64,000 bases of DNA, from the NCBI RefSeq assembly GCF_030269445.1, contig NZ_BSTJ01000003.1:744001-808000 (forward strand), written 5' to 3'. The translations under genes were made by a program, and so were the position numbers. A model generated the notes under the pieces. It did not search any database. It was not told where the DNA came from and saw only the letters and a program-made list of their open reading frames with translations. Positions 8,023 through 16,522 of the stretch are shown one piece after another; the first letter of the stretch is position 1, and every line of letters begins with the position of its first letter. This DNA comes from Actinoallomurus iriomotensis. GTDB taxonomy: Bacteria > Actinomycetota > Actinomycetes > Streptosporangiales > Streptosporangiaceae.

Positions 8023-9669
8023 TCAGTGATGGCCGCGCAGCGTCGGGTAGTTCTCCAGCAGCATGACGGCGAACCAACCGGCGTGCTCCTGGTTGCCCGG
8101 GTCGGTGACTCTCAGGGAGCCGTCGCTGTCGAGGATCCAGCCCTCGCTGATGGGCTGGGTGACGTCGGGGTAATAGTGCCGCAGGAACTGGTCGAGTTGG
8201 CCGATCCTGGCGGTGTCTCCGGCTTGGTGGGCCTGGGCCCATTCCCAGGCCAGCCCCTTGGTGAGGACCCAGTCGTTGTGGCCGGTGAATGCGTAGTCCG
8301 ACATCGAGGACAACATGCGTACTCCGGACCAGTCTCGGCTCTCATGGGCCATGTACGCCGCGACGGTGTTCCGCATGATGGTTCGGTCGAGGCCGTACCA
8401 CGAGAACGCGATGGGAGAGAGGTTGACGAACGTCCACCCCGCGGTGAACTCGGCCGGGTCCTTTCCGTCGTACCACGCCCCGTAGACGGGCTTCCCGTCG
8501 ACGTTCGTGATCAGGTTCTGCTTGATCCCGCGCGAGATCCGGTCCGCGGTCTGTGCCCACCGGTGCGCGTCGTCGGCGGCGCCCAACTGCCCCGCCAAGG
8601 GCACCAACTCGTGGAGAGCCTGTGCGGTAACGGTGTTGGTCAGCAGGTCGTAGACGTTGTTGTACCCCTCGTCGTCCAGGATCGGGTTGCGGATGAGGTT
8701 CAGCTCGTCCGACAGGTACCCGGGCTGGTTCAGGTGGTGGTCGGCGTACTCGCGCACCAGCGGCCACGTCTGTGCGACGAAGGCGCGGTCGCCGCGGTTG
8801 GCCCGCACGTACCGGGCCCAGGCGAGCAGCACGCTGTACTTCTCGTCGACCTCATCCCACGCGTCGTAGCCGGAGAGGGCGAAGTCGTGCGTGTGCTCCC
8901 GGAAAGCCGCGCCCGCCTTGGCATCTCCCCACCAGGTGACCCCACCGGAGGAGCCGGTGCCGGAGAGGGACAAGGTGTACCCGCCCGAGGGCACCCCGGT
9001 CGACAGCGGCGGCGCGAACCGGAAGGTCACCCAGCCTCCGTTCGCGGGAAGCTCGCTGACCGGCAGTGTGGCTTTGTCGACCACCACGCTCCGGGAGTCC
9101 CGCACCGCACGCAGCGTCGCGGTGACCGTGCCGTGCGCCGCCGTAGACCGGCTCAGCCATGCGTCCACGGCGGTCACGATCCCGGGTGCCGGCATCGACT
9201 GGGTGAACTCACGGCCCCCGCCCAGGCCGACGACCGCGTGTCCGACCTGGGTTTGCTGCCCGTCTGGGGCGAGGGTGTCACTCAACGGGAAGATCCGGTG
9301 CGGGATGGTCGGCTGCCCCGACGCGGCCGTGTAGCCCAGGATGTACCGCAGGATCCTCCGGGCCTGCGGGTAATCACGGCCCAAGATCAACGCCAGGGCG
9401 TTGACCGACGCGTCCCGGGTGTACATCCCCCCGTAGTAGCCCTTGAGCGACGTAGGCGCGTATCCCCGCTCACTCACCCGGTCCCGCAGGCTGGCGTAGG
9501 TACTCGCGAACAGGGCCCGCTCGTATTCAGGTGGTAGCCCTCTGCCCGACGTCAAGGCGGGCTGTGTCGCCGTCGTGGCGGCGGGCGAGGCGACAGCGGG
9601 TACGGCCGGCGCCATGACGACCGCACAGGCGGCGGTCAGCGAGAGCGGGACGAGTCGGTGCAGTCTCAT
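8023..9669 (-). CDS. Secreted (alpha/alpha)6-barrel glycosidase-like protein
   Basis: A 548-residue protein with a signal peptide (about residues 1-28, AXA-type cleavage after VPAVA). The N-terminal YGGMYTRDAS and later GYDAWDEVDEKYSVLLAWARYVR, NVYDLLTNTVTAQAL and GHNDWVLTKGLAWEWAQA segments resemble six-hairpin glycosidases that act on exo-linked sugars. A ~100-residue beta-rich insert (about 165-265) looks like a carbohydrate-binding or discoidin-type module. I cannot name the CAZy family. The ATG at 9669 is preferred because GGAGA precedes it by six bases; a TTG four codons earlier is the alternative. It is the last gene of the amino-sugar gene run. Confidence 0.7.
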   Translation of the reverse strand: MRLHRLVPLSLTAACAVVMAPAVPAVASPAATTATQPALTSGRGLPPEYERALFASTYASLRDRVSERGYAPTSLKGYYGGMYTRDASVNALALILGRDYPQARRILRYILGYTAASGQPTIPHRIFPLSDTLAPDGQQTQVGHAVVGLGGGREFTQSMPAPGIVTAVDAWLSRSTAAHGTVTATLRAVRDSRSVVVDKATLPVSELPANGGWVTFRFAPPLSTGVPSGGYTLSLSGTGSSGGVTWWGDAKAGAAFREHTHDFALSGYDAWDEVDEKYSVLLAWARYVRANRGDRAFVAQTWPLVREYADHHLNQPGYLSDELNLIRNPILDDEGYNNVYDLLTNTVTAQALHELVPLAGQLGAADDAHRWAQTADRISRGIKQNLITNVDGKPVYGAWYDGKDPAEFTAGWTFVNLSPIAFSWYGLDRTIMRNTVAAYMAHESRDWSGVRMLSSMSDYAFTGHNDWVLTKGLAWEWAQAHQAGDTARIGQLDQFLRHYYPDVTQPISEGWILDSDGSLRVTDPGNQEHAGWFAVMLLENYPTLRGHH

Positions 9670-9765
9670 GAAGTTCTCCAAATACCGGTGCCGATGCCGG
9701 CCCTATCGCGTTCTGTGGACACCCTCGGACTCGCGAACATCCCCGACGGACAGCTCTGGAGCGAC

Positions 9766-9804
9766 CGGGCGGTCGGCCGCGCGACGCGCGCGGCCGACCG
9801 CCCG
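9766..9804 (-). terminator. 17-bp perfect stem-loop after the TIM-barrel gene
   Basis: Arms CGGGCGGTCGGCCGCGC and its exact complement enclose a 5-base loop, starting 14 bases after the stop of the upstream minus-strand gene. No T-run follows. It could be a terminator, an attenuator before the last gene, or an mRNA-stabilising hairpin. Confidence 0.55.
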
Positions 9805-9817
9805 ACGGTGCGACCGG

Positions 9818-11311
9818 TTATGACGCGAACGCCCTGGCCACGGCCTGGAAGACGTGGCTGGGGAGGTCGGCGTCGTAGACGTTCATCTCCGGGATGAGGT
9901 TGCCGAAGGTGGACGCGGTCTGCCAGCTGCCCGGTGTCTCGAAGCCGGGGTCGGTGACGTCGAACCCGGAGGTCTGGACCGTGTCGAACGCGGTCAGCGA
10001 CCGGTAGTTCGCCGCCTGGTCCTCGTACAGCCGGAACGTCAGCGTCGCCTGCTTCTTGCCGCGCAGGTAGCCCGGGTCGATCTCGATCGGGCCCTCATTC
10101 TGCATCCACCGGAACTCGTGGTTGCCGCCGGACATGTCGGTCGCGATGTCGGAGGACCAGACGACGTGCCCGTCGACGAGCACCTGCATGAGCCGCCCGG
10201 GCGTCGGCGTGCTGTAGAAGCGGTTGTAGCGCCAGAGCGAGATGGTGTAGCGCGGCGCGGCGGGGTCGACGCGCACGGTCTGGGACGCCGACTCGTAGGC
10301 GCCGGCCGGGGTCGAGCCGCCGTAGTTCTGGAACACCAGGCTGCCGCGCCCGTACATGGCGAGCAGGTCGGAGCTCACGGCCGGGGCGCCCAGGTGCGGC
10401 GTGCCGTACGAGGCGATCCCCTCGATGCGGCCCTGGCGCGCGTAGCCGAGCCCGACGTCGAGGGCGCGCTTCGCATAGTCGGGGGTCGGCTCGTCGAAGG
10501 TGCTGTACCGACCCGTGTAGATCATCAGCACCACCTTGGTGTGGTACTTGTCCGCGTGCGGCAGGATCGTGTCCAGCTCGGGGCCGAGCGTCGAGGTGAC
10601 CTGCGTGTTGTAGTACGGGTAGTCACGGAACGGGAAGATGATGCCGCGGATGTACGGCGCGTACTTCTCATAGAAGGCGTCGTTGACGGCCGTCGGGTAG
10701 TAGGCGGTGGTGTACAGCCCGAGGTCGGGGTTGATGCCGTCGGTGATCTGCTTGATCTGCCGCATGTAGTCCGGTGTGAACGTCTGCGAGTTCTGCCCGT
10801 TCGTGAAGTCGTCGATCGCCCACCCGGTGAGGTTCGGGTACCGGGTCGAGAGCTGGGCGATCTCGCGGGCCCAGGACAGGTAGTCCGTCTTGTACGGCTG
10901 TGAGCACCAGCTGACGCACTCGGACGGCGGGACGATGTACGCCCACACGTTGATGCCGGCCCGCTTCGCGGCGGCCATGAACTCGCCGCTCAGGTCCTGC
11001 CAGTCGGCCGGCGAGTGCCAGACGAGGAACAAGAACGTGTTGACGTGGAGCTTCTTCAGCTGGCTGATCGTCGCCGGGGTGTCGACGTGGTAGTAGCCGT
11101 CGGCCCGCGGCCGCTTCTCCCTGATCTCCGTGTCGATGGTGTTGCCGCCGGGGTAGCTCGCCAGGACGGTGCCCTTCGGCAGCGTGCTCGCCGCCGGCCG
11201 CCCGCCGGTGAGAGCGTTCGCCCGGGGCGTCGTGCCGCCCCAGGTGAAGCCCACCAGCATCACGGCCACGGCGAACGCGGCGACGGTCGTCACCCAGAAT
11301 CTTCGCGACAT
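9818..11311 (-). CDS. Secreted TIM-barrel glycosidase-like protein with C-terminal beta domain
   Basis: A 497-residue protein with an N-terminal signal sequence or anchor (about residues 7-27). The central part has TIM-barrel-like strands: VNTFLFLVWHSP, AGINVWAYIVPPSE, LTGWAIDDFTNG (a candidate acidic DD pair at a strand end), TKVVLMIYTGRY and RIEGIASYGTPHLG. A C-terminal beta-rich domain follows. I do not recognise a named family, and the catalytic call is inference from the fold pattern. It sits 90 bases downstream of the ceramidase-like gene in the amino-sugar gene run, suggesting a role in releasing sugars outside the cell. Confidence 0.65.
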   Translation of the reverse strand: MSRRFWVTTVAAFAVAVMLVGFTWGGTTPRANALTGGRPAASTLPKGTVLASYPGGNTIDTEIREKRPRADGYYHVDTPATISQLKKLHVNTFLFLVWHSPADWQDLSGEFMAAAKRAGINVWAYIVPPSECVSWCSQPYKTDYLSWAREIAQLSTRYPNLTGWAIDDFTNGQNSQTFTPDYMRQIKQITDGINPDLGLYTTAYYPTAVNDAFYEKYAPYIRGIIFPFRDYPYYNTQVTSTLGPELDTILPHADKYHTKVVLMIYTGRYSTFDEPTPDYAKRALDVGLGYARQGRIEGIASYGTPHLGAPAVSSDLLAMYGRGSLVFQNYGGSTPAGAYESASQTVRVDPAAPRYTISLWRYNRFYSTPTPGRLMQVLVDGHVVWSSDIATDMSGGNHEFRWMQNEGPIEIDPGYLRGKKQATLTFRLYEDQAANYRSLTAFDTVQTSGFDVTDPGFETPGSWQTASTFGNLIPEMNVYDADLPSHVFQAVARAFAS

Positions 11312-11401
11312 GCGGTTCCCTTCTCGTGCGGTGACGGGACAGGCGCTCGACCGCGGGCTGCTCCCCCGCCAGCGGCTCCGCGTCGCGCGTAGAGGGGTCG
11401 G

Positions 11402-12658
11402 TCAGAGGCCGCTCGCCAGGCCGACGGCGGCGTCGGCCAGAGACTCGGCGGCGCCGGGCGCGAACGGGGCCGGCATGCCGTAGTAGCGGTGTGCGTCCTC
11501 CACCTCGTATCCGCCCTGGTCGAGCTCGGTGACGGGCGGCAGGTAGCCGGGGCAGCCGTCGCTGTAGCCGATGACGATGACGTCGCCCGGCACCCGGGCG
11601 GCGATGTCGCGAGCGGTCACCGAGAACGGCTCGCCCGGCAGCGCCACCAGGCGCAGGCTCCCCCACCGCAGCACGGTGACCCGGCCGGTCCAGGACGTCC
11701 GGGTCCGCGGGGCGACGTCCCGCGCCCACGCGAGCCAGGCGCGCAGCAGCTCACGCCGGCCCGCGTCGGCCTGCGGCAGCTCCCGCTCCCACCGCGCGAC
11801 CAGGGCCGCCGTCTCGGCCGGATCCGCCGTCCGCAGGGGCAGCCGGACCTCCTGCGACGCCCCGCCCGTTCCGGTGCCGGCGTCCGCGTTGGTCTTGGCG
11901 GTCGGGACGGCGAGCGCCGCCTCGGCGATCCGCCGGCCGATCCGCCCGGCCGCGGCGAACGTGCGCTCCGCCGACGCGCCGGCCGACATGGACGCGTAGG
12001 CGCTGTGCCCGGTGTTGAGCTCGCCGCAGCATCCGGTGAGGAACAGGCACACCGAGCCCGGCTCGGCCTCCTCCATCACCGTGCGCACCACGCCGGGATA
12101 GTCCGCCGTCCAGTGCCGGTTGTCCGCGCCGAGCACGACGGGATGGCAGGCGTAGCCGACGATCGACGCGGCGCAGGTGCCGTCCGCCCGCCGGAAGCGG
12201 ACGACGCCCAGCGGCGCGTACACCGGTCCGTCGGCGCGCCGCCGATTGCGCGCGATCCCGGGGTCCGGCCCGGTTCCCACCTCGATCGACGCGGGTTCGC
12301 GCGCCGAACGAGCGGCGCGGGCGGCGGCCACGCACGTCGCGTACAGCCGCGCCTGGTAGTCCGCGTCCACCGGGCCGCCGAGCCGTCCGGGCATGGTCGC
12401 CGGTCCGCCGTGCGTGTGCGTCGCCGCGACCACTACGGACCCGCAGTCGGCCAGTTCGGCGCGGACCCGGGCACAGAAGTCCTCGTGCAGCCCGCAGGCA
12501 TCGACGGTGATCAGGACGCTGTCGTCCACGGCGAGCGCCCGCACGGTGAGCGGATCGTGCGCGCCGGCGGCCGGTCCGGTGCGGGCGGCGAACCCCGACA
12601 TGGCCAGGCCGGGCGGCGGCGTGCAGTCGCGGACCGCGGCCCCGACCCGCGCGGTCAC
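11402..12658 (-). CDS. Neutral ceramidase-like amidohydrolase
   Basis: A 418-residue protein resembling the catalytic N-terminal domain of neutral/alkaline ceramidases. Zinc-site-like motifs are present: ATHTHGGPAT (about residues 75-84) and GYACHPVVLG with DNRHWTADYPG. LTGCCGELN and GYSDGCPGYLPP are family-typical loops. It is much shorter than full-length ceramidases and has no signal peptide, so it may act on an intracellular N-acyl amino sugar rather than a sphingolipid; that is inference from the operon. The GTG start overlaps the nagA stop (GTGA), so translation is coupled to nagA. Confidence 0.78.
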   Translation of the reverse strand: MTARVGAAVRDCTPPPGLAMSGFAARTGPAAGAHDPLTVRALAVDDSVLITVDACGLHEDFCARVRAELADCGSVVVAATHTHGGPATMPGRLGGPVDADYQARLYATCVAAARAARSAREPASIEVGTGPDPGIARNRRRADGPVYAPLGVVRFRRADGTCAASIVGYACHPVVLGADNRHWTADYPGVVRTVMEEAEPGSVCLFLTGCCGELNTGHSAYASMSAGASAERTFAAAGRIGRRIAEAALAVPTAKTNADAGTGTGGASQEVRLPLRTADPAETAALVARWERELPQADAGRRELLRAWLAWARDVAPRTRTSWTGRVTVLRWGSLRLVALPGEPFSVTARDIAARVPGDVIVIGYSDGCPGYLPPVTELDQGGYEVEDAHRYYGMPAPFAPGAAESLADAAVGLASGL

Positions 12659-13782
12659 CGGCTCACCACCGGCGTCCCGGCGACGACGACCGTGCGCACG
12701 TCCAGGGTGGTGTCGCCCGGCCGCCAGGCGAAGGTGATCAGGTCGGCGGGCGTCCCGGGCCGCAGCACGCCGCGGCCGCCGGTGAACCGGCCCGGGTTGG
12801 CCGATGCCAGTCGCAGCGCGGTGGACAGGGTGAGGTCGGCCATGGAGATCGCGGTGGCCACCCCGTCGGCCAGCGACCGGGACGCGCCGGCCAGGTAGGG
12901 CGTGCCGACATAGGACAGCCGGCCGTCCTCGGACAGTTCCACCTCGCCGCCGACCGCGGTCCGGTAACGCCCCGGCGACATCCCGCCGAGCGCGGTCGTG
13001 TCCGAGACGAGGTGGGAGCGTTCGATCCCCTTGGCCCGGAGCATGGCCCGGAAGGCGTCGGCCGGCAGGTGGTGGCCGTCGGCGATGAACCCGGCGTACA
13101 GCCGGTCGTCGGCGAGCTGGGTCCACAGGTGGTTGGGGTGGCGCGGAAGCATGGCGTGCGCTCCGTTGCCGAGGTGCGTCGCCAGCTCGGCCCCGGCGTC
13201 GACGGCACGGGTGATCTGGGCGGGATCGGCGTGCGTGTGCCCGATCGCGCAGCGCACCCCGAGGCGTACGGCCCCGGCGATGAGGTCGATCGCCGCGTCG
13301 TCGTGCGGGGAGACCGTCAGCATCCCGACGAGGTCGCCCCAGCGGCGCACCTCCTCCAGGTCGGCACGCCGGATGTACCGCGGGTCGTGCACGCCCCGCG
13401 GGCCGTCCTCGGCCGAGATGAACGGCCCCTCCACGTGGGCGTACGGGATCGCGTGCGCGACCAGCGGATCGGCGGCGCGCGCCCGAGCGACGGCGGACAG
13501 CGCGGCCCGGATGTCCTCCTCCGGCGCGGTCACGATGGTCGGCACCACGGTCGTCACTCCGGCGCGCCATACGGCGTGCACCAGCTCCGTCACGACCGTC
13601 TCGTCCACGTCGGCGGCGTTGACGTCGTGCCCGGCGAAGCCGTTGACCTGCAGGTCGACGAGGCCGGGCGCGAGCCAGAGCTCCGCCGGTCCGTCCGTGG
13701 CGCGGACCTCGGCGATCCGCCCGTCCTCGACGGAGACCCGCAGCGTACGCCCGGTCGCCGGGTCGCGGCCGGTGAGCCTCAC
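12655..13782 (-). CDS. nagA: N-acetylglucosamine-6-phosphate deacetylase
   Basis: A 375-residue amidohydrolase that removes acetate from GlcNAc-6-P, giving glucosamine-6-P. The motifs are PGLVDLQVNGFAGHDVN (N-terminal), HVEGPFIS (metal Glu), GHTHADP, THLGNGAHAML and the catalytic Asp in LVSDTTALGG. It overlaps the SIS gene upstream and the ceramidase-like gene downstream by 4 bases each. With NagB in the same operon it completes the entry of GlcNAc-6-P into glycolysis. Length and motifs are typical, and nothing is missing. Confidence 0.93.
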   Translation of the reverse strand: MRLTGRDPATGRTLRVSVEDGRIAEVRATDGPAELWLAPGLVDLQVNGFAGHDVNAADVDETVVTELVHAVWRAGVTTVVPTIVTAPEEDIRAALSAVARARAADPLVAHAIPYAHVEGPFISAEDGPRGVHDPRYIRRADLEEVRRWGDLVGMLTVSPHDDAAIDLIAGAVRLGVRCAIGHTHADPAQITRAVDAGAELATHLGNGAHAMLPRHPNHLWTQLADDRLYAGFIADGHHLPADAFRAMLRAKGIERSHLVSDTTALGGMSPGRYRTAVGGEVELSEDGRLSYVGTPYLAGASRSLADGVATAISMADLTLSTALRLASANPGRFTGGRGVLRPGTPADLITFAWRPGDTTLDVRTVVVAGTPVVSR

Positions 13783-14537
13783 AGCTTCCGCACCCGGGAG
13801 CGGAAGGCGTCCAGGAACCGGGAGTTCGCCTCGTCACCGCCCGGCGCGTTGCCGCTGCGCCACACCGGCGGCTCCACCCCGGACTCGACCAGCCGCTGCA
13901 CGGTGCGCAGGACCAGGGCGTTGAGCGCGTACGCGTTGGCGAACGTGGACACCGCCGCGAGCGGCTCGGCCACGCCGTCCATCGTGATCAGCGCGTCGCC
14001 GATCGGCACCTTCGTGTCGATCGCGATGTCCACCAGGTCGTGCAGGTTCGCCTTGGTCGGATGGCGGGCCGGGTGATCCGGGTCGGTCCGCTCGGCGTGC
14101 TCGCGCGAGCTGACGCCGATCAGCGTCACGCCCCGCTCCCTCGCCTCCAGCGCGGCGTCGATGAGCGCGGCGTTGATGCCGTACGCGTTGACGAGGATCA
14201 GCAGGTCGTCGGGGGTCAGCCCCGCATCGGCGATCACGACGCGTCCGTACCCCGGAGTGCGCTCGATGGCCATCGACCGCAGCGCCCCGTTGGACAGCAG
14301 CGTGCCCTCGTCCAGGATGGCCGAGACGTGCATCAGCCCGCCGGCGCGGAAGAAGACCTCCTGCGCGGCGAGGTTCGAATGACCGCCGGGCCCGAAGATG
14401 TGCACCAACCGGTCCGCCCGTACCTGCTCGGCGACCCGGTCGGCGGCCCGCAGGATCGCCTCGGACTCCTCCTCGTGGATGCGTTCCAGCAGCGCGGTGA
14501 CCTCGCGCAGATAGGTCAGGGTCGGGTCAGCGGACAT
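13779..14537 (-). CDS. SIS-domain sugar-phosphate-binding protein
   Basis: A 252-residue single SIS (sugar isomerase) domain. It has a Gly-rich phosphate loop (IFGPGGHSNLAAQEV, about residues 47-61) and a second Rossmann-like half (DDLLILVNAYGINAALID, VTLIGVSSRE). Proteins of this group bind phosphosugars, acting as isomerases, etherases such as MurNAc-6-P etherase, or regulators. The sequence is not close enough to MurQ for me to assign that reaction. It sits between nagB (11-base overlap) and nagA (4-base overlap), so an amino-sugar-phosphate substrate is likely. Confidence 0.82.
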   Translation of the reverse strand: MSADPTLTYLREVTALLERIHEEESEAILRAADRVAEQVRADRLVHIFGPGGHSNLAAQEVFFRAGGLMHVSAILDEGTLLSNGALRSMAIERTPGYGRVVIADAGLTPDDLLILVNAYGINAALIDAALEARERGVTLIGVSSREHAERTDPDHPARHPTKANLHDLVDIAIDTKVPIGDALITMDGVAEPLAAVSTFANAYALNALVLRTVQRLVESGVEPPVWRSGNAPGGDEANSRFLDAFRSRVRKL

Positions 14538-15279
14538 CGGGGGCGGACTCCTCGTCGACGTAGATGGTGCAGCGGGGGTGGGTGCGCAGCGCGCTCGCCG
14601 GCAGCCGGCCGTCGATCGGGCCGTACAGGGCCCCGGTGACCGCCGCCCGCTTCTGGGCGCCCGGCACCATGCAGAACACCTCGCCGGCGGACAGCAGCGC
14701 CGGCACGGTGAGGGTGACGGCCCGCCGCGGCACCTCGTCCGGCGTCGTGAAGGAGCCGTCGTCGACCTGCTGGCGGCGGCAGACCTCGTCCAGTTCGACG
14801 ACCTTCACCAGCGCGGGGTCGTGCAGGTCGGCGGGCGGGTCGTTGAACGCCAGGTGCCCGTTGACGCCGATGCCGCAGCAGACGATGTCGATCGGCGCCG
14901 CGGACAGCAGCCCGGCGTACCGCTCCGCCGTCACCTCCGGGTCGTCGCCCGGGTCGATCAGGTGCGCGGCGCCGATCGGGACCCGGTCCAGCAGCGCCGT
15001 ACGCAGCCAGTTCCCGAAGCGCCGTGGGTCGTCGGCGGCCAGTCCCAGGTACTCGTCCATGTGGAAGGCCGTGACCCGCGTCCAGTCGATGTCCGGCCGG
15101 CCGGCCAGCGTCCGCAGGGCCGCCTCCTGACTCGGCGCCGAGGCGAAGATCATCCGGACCTCCGGCCGGTCCGCCAGGAGGCGGACGAGCGCGTCGGCGA
15201 TGTCCCGCCCGGCGGCACGGCCCAGTGCCTCGGTGTCGGGCAGGCGGCGGACGACGGGTTTATAGGTGGTGTCGGGCAT
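14527..15279 (-). CDS. nagB: Glucosamine-6-phosphate deaminase
   Basis: A 250-residue NagB/6-phosphogluconolactonase-fold enzyme that converts glucosamine-6-P to fructose-6-P and ammonia. The active-site motif AFHMDEYLGL (catalytic Asp in MDEY) and the substrate loop CGIGVNGHLAFNDPP are both present. The N-terminal residues overlap the AGE-epimerase gene by 20 bases and the C-terminus overlaps the SIS gene by 11, so it is deep inside the operon. It is slightly shorter than the E. coli enzyme and lacks an obvious allosteric C-terminal extension. Confidence 0.92.
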   Translation of the reverse strand: MPDTTYKPVVRRLPDTEALGRAAGRDIADALVRLLADRPEVRMIFASAPSQEAALRTLAGRPDIDWTRVTAFHMDEYLGLAADDPRRFGNWLRTALLDRVPIGAAHLIDPGDDPEVTAERYAGLLSAAPIDIVCCGIGVNGHLAFNDPPADLHDPALVKVVELDEVCRRQQVDDGSFTTPDEVPRRAVTLTVPALLSAGEVFCMVPGAQKRAAVTGALYGPIDGRLPASALRTHPRCTIYVDEESAPDVR

Positions 15280-16522
15280 CGGAATTCGTGTTCTCCCCCA
15301 GTTCGGCCAACAGCAGCAGGGCCCGCGCGATGTGGAAGGGATCCTTCACCGGCAGGGCCACGACCTCGTCCAGCGGGGTGCCGTCGCGCGCGCGGATCTG
15401 CGTCCACTCGCGGCCGGGCCCCTCCGGGAAGGTACGGAACGTGTAGTCGCGTACCCGGTCGTGCCATTCCCCGAGCCGCTCGTCGTCGTGCCGCTCGGCG
15501 AGCAGCGCCGTGGCGTACAGCGCCTCGGCGTGCGGCCACCACAGCTTGGTGTCCCACGTCCGCACGACGAGGTCCTCGTACGGGTCGCCGAGCAGGTCGC
15601 CCCGTGGCGCGCCGCCCTCGACGTCGACGTACCGGAGCAGGCCGCCGTCGCGCCGGTCCCAGCCGAGGTCGAGCGCTGCCAGCGCCGTACGGGCCGGCCA
15701 GCCGGGGTCCGGCAGGACGTCGGCGACCGCGGGCACCTGGTCGGCGGCCCATGTGAGGAACCAGGCGAACTCCAGCAGGTGACCGGGCGTACGGTGCCGG
15801 GCCAGGAGAGACGACTCCGGTCCCGGGCGCCGGAGCGCCAGGTCCCGTACGTCGGTGCCGTCGACGAAGCCGCCGGTCAGGGCGGTACGCGCGGCGGCCA
15901 GCGCGATCCGGCCGCCATGCCGCGACCCGGTCGCGGCGTGCAGCTCCGCGGCGACGTGCATCAGCATCATCGGCTCGGCCAGACCGCGGAACCGCGGGTC
16001 GACCGGATACGGCTCGGTCCGCGCGGTGCCGGCCGCGATCCGCTCGTGCGCGGACACGAGGAGCTCCTCGGCGAGGCCGCCCCACCGCCCGGCCGCCGCC
16101 CCGTCGGCGAGCGCCAGCCCGGCGAACCCGAGCGCGGCGAACAGGTCGGCGAACACACTGGCGTGCGGGTCGCCGTCCGGCCCGTACGGCCGGACCGTGC
16201 CGTCCCCCGCCGTCACGTAGGCGGTCGTGCCGTCGCCGAGCAGGGCGTGCTCGGCGACGAACTCGCCCGTCGCGACGGCCTGGGCGAGCAGGTCGTCGGC
16301 GTCCAGGGAGACCGTCCCGCGCCGGGCGGCCCGTGAGAGCCGGGCCAGAAGCCACGCCCACCGGCCCTGTGACCAGGTGTACTTGTCCGGGGAGACCAGC
16401 GTGTCACCGGAGTTGGCGAAGCAGGTGTGCACCCCGCCCAGCTCCCGGTCCGGCCCGTGCGCGAGCCACCAGGCGAGGACGTCGTTCTCCAGGTGCTCCC
16501 GGTAGCGGCGGGCGTCACGCAT
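15260..16522 (-). CDS. AGE-family N-acylglucosamine 2-epimerase/isomerase
   Basis: A 420-residue (alpha/alpha)6-barrel of the AGE superfamily, with family motifs DRELGGVHTCFANSG (N-terminal), HLLEFAWFLTWA and TKLWWPHAEALYA (catalytic His near the C-terminus). The superfamily interconverts ManNAc and GlcNAc or isomerises related sugars (mannose/fructose, cellobiose). Its place between a sodium symporter and nagB makes a ManNAc-to-GlcNAc or similar N-acyl sugar epimerase the best guess. It overlaps the symporter gene by 8 bases. Confidence 0.85.
   Translation of the reverse strand: MRDARRYREHLENDVLAWWLAHGPDRELGGVHTCFANSGDTLVSPDKYTWSQGRWAWLLARLSRAARRGTVSLDADDLLAQAVATGEFVAEHALLGDGTTAYVTAGDGTVRPYGPDGDPHASVFADLFAALGFAGLALADGAAAGRWGGLAEELLVSAHERIAAGTARTEPYPVDPRFRGLAEPMMLMHVAAELHAATGSRHGGRIALAAARTALTGGFVDGTDVRDLALRRPGPESSLLARHRTPGHLLEFAWFLTWAADQVPAVADVLPDPGWPARTALAALDLGWDRRDGGLLRYVDVEGGAPRGDLLGDPYEDLVVRTWDTKLWWPHAEALYATALLAERHDDERLGEWHDRVRDYTFRTFPEGPGREWTQIRARDGTPLDEVVALPVKDPFHIARALLLLAELGENTNSDARHHL

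Noticed and set aside
11402-13837. A single 811-residue minus-strand protein
   Set aside because: Its first half is a shadow of nagA in another frame; only the part from the GTG at 12658 is protein-like, so the gene was started there.
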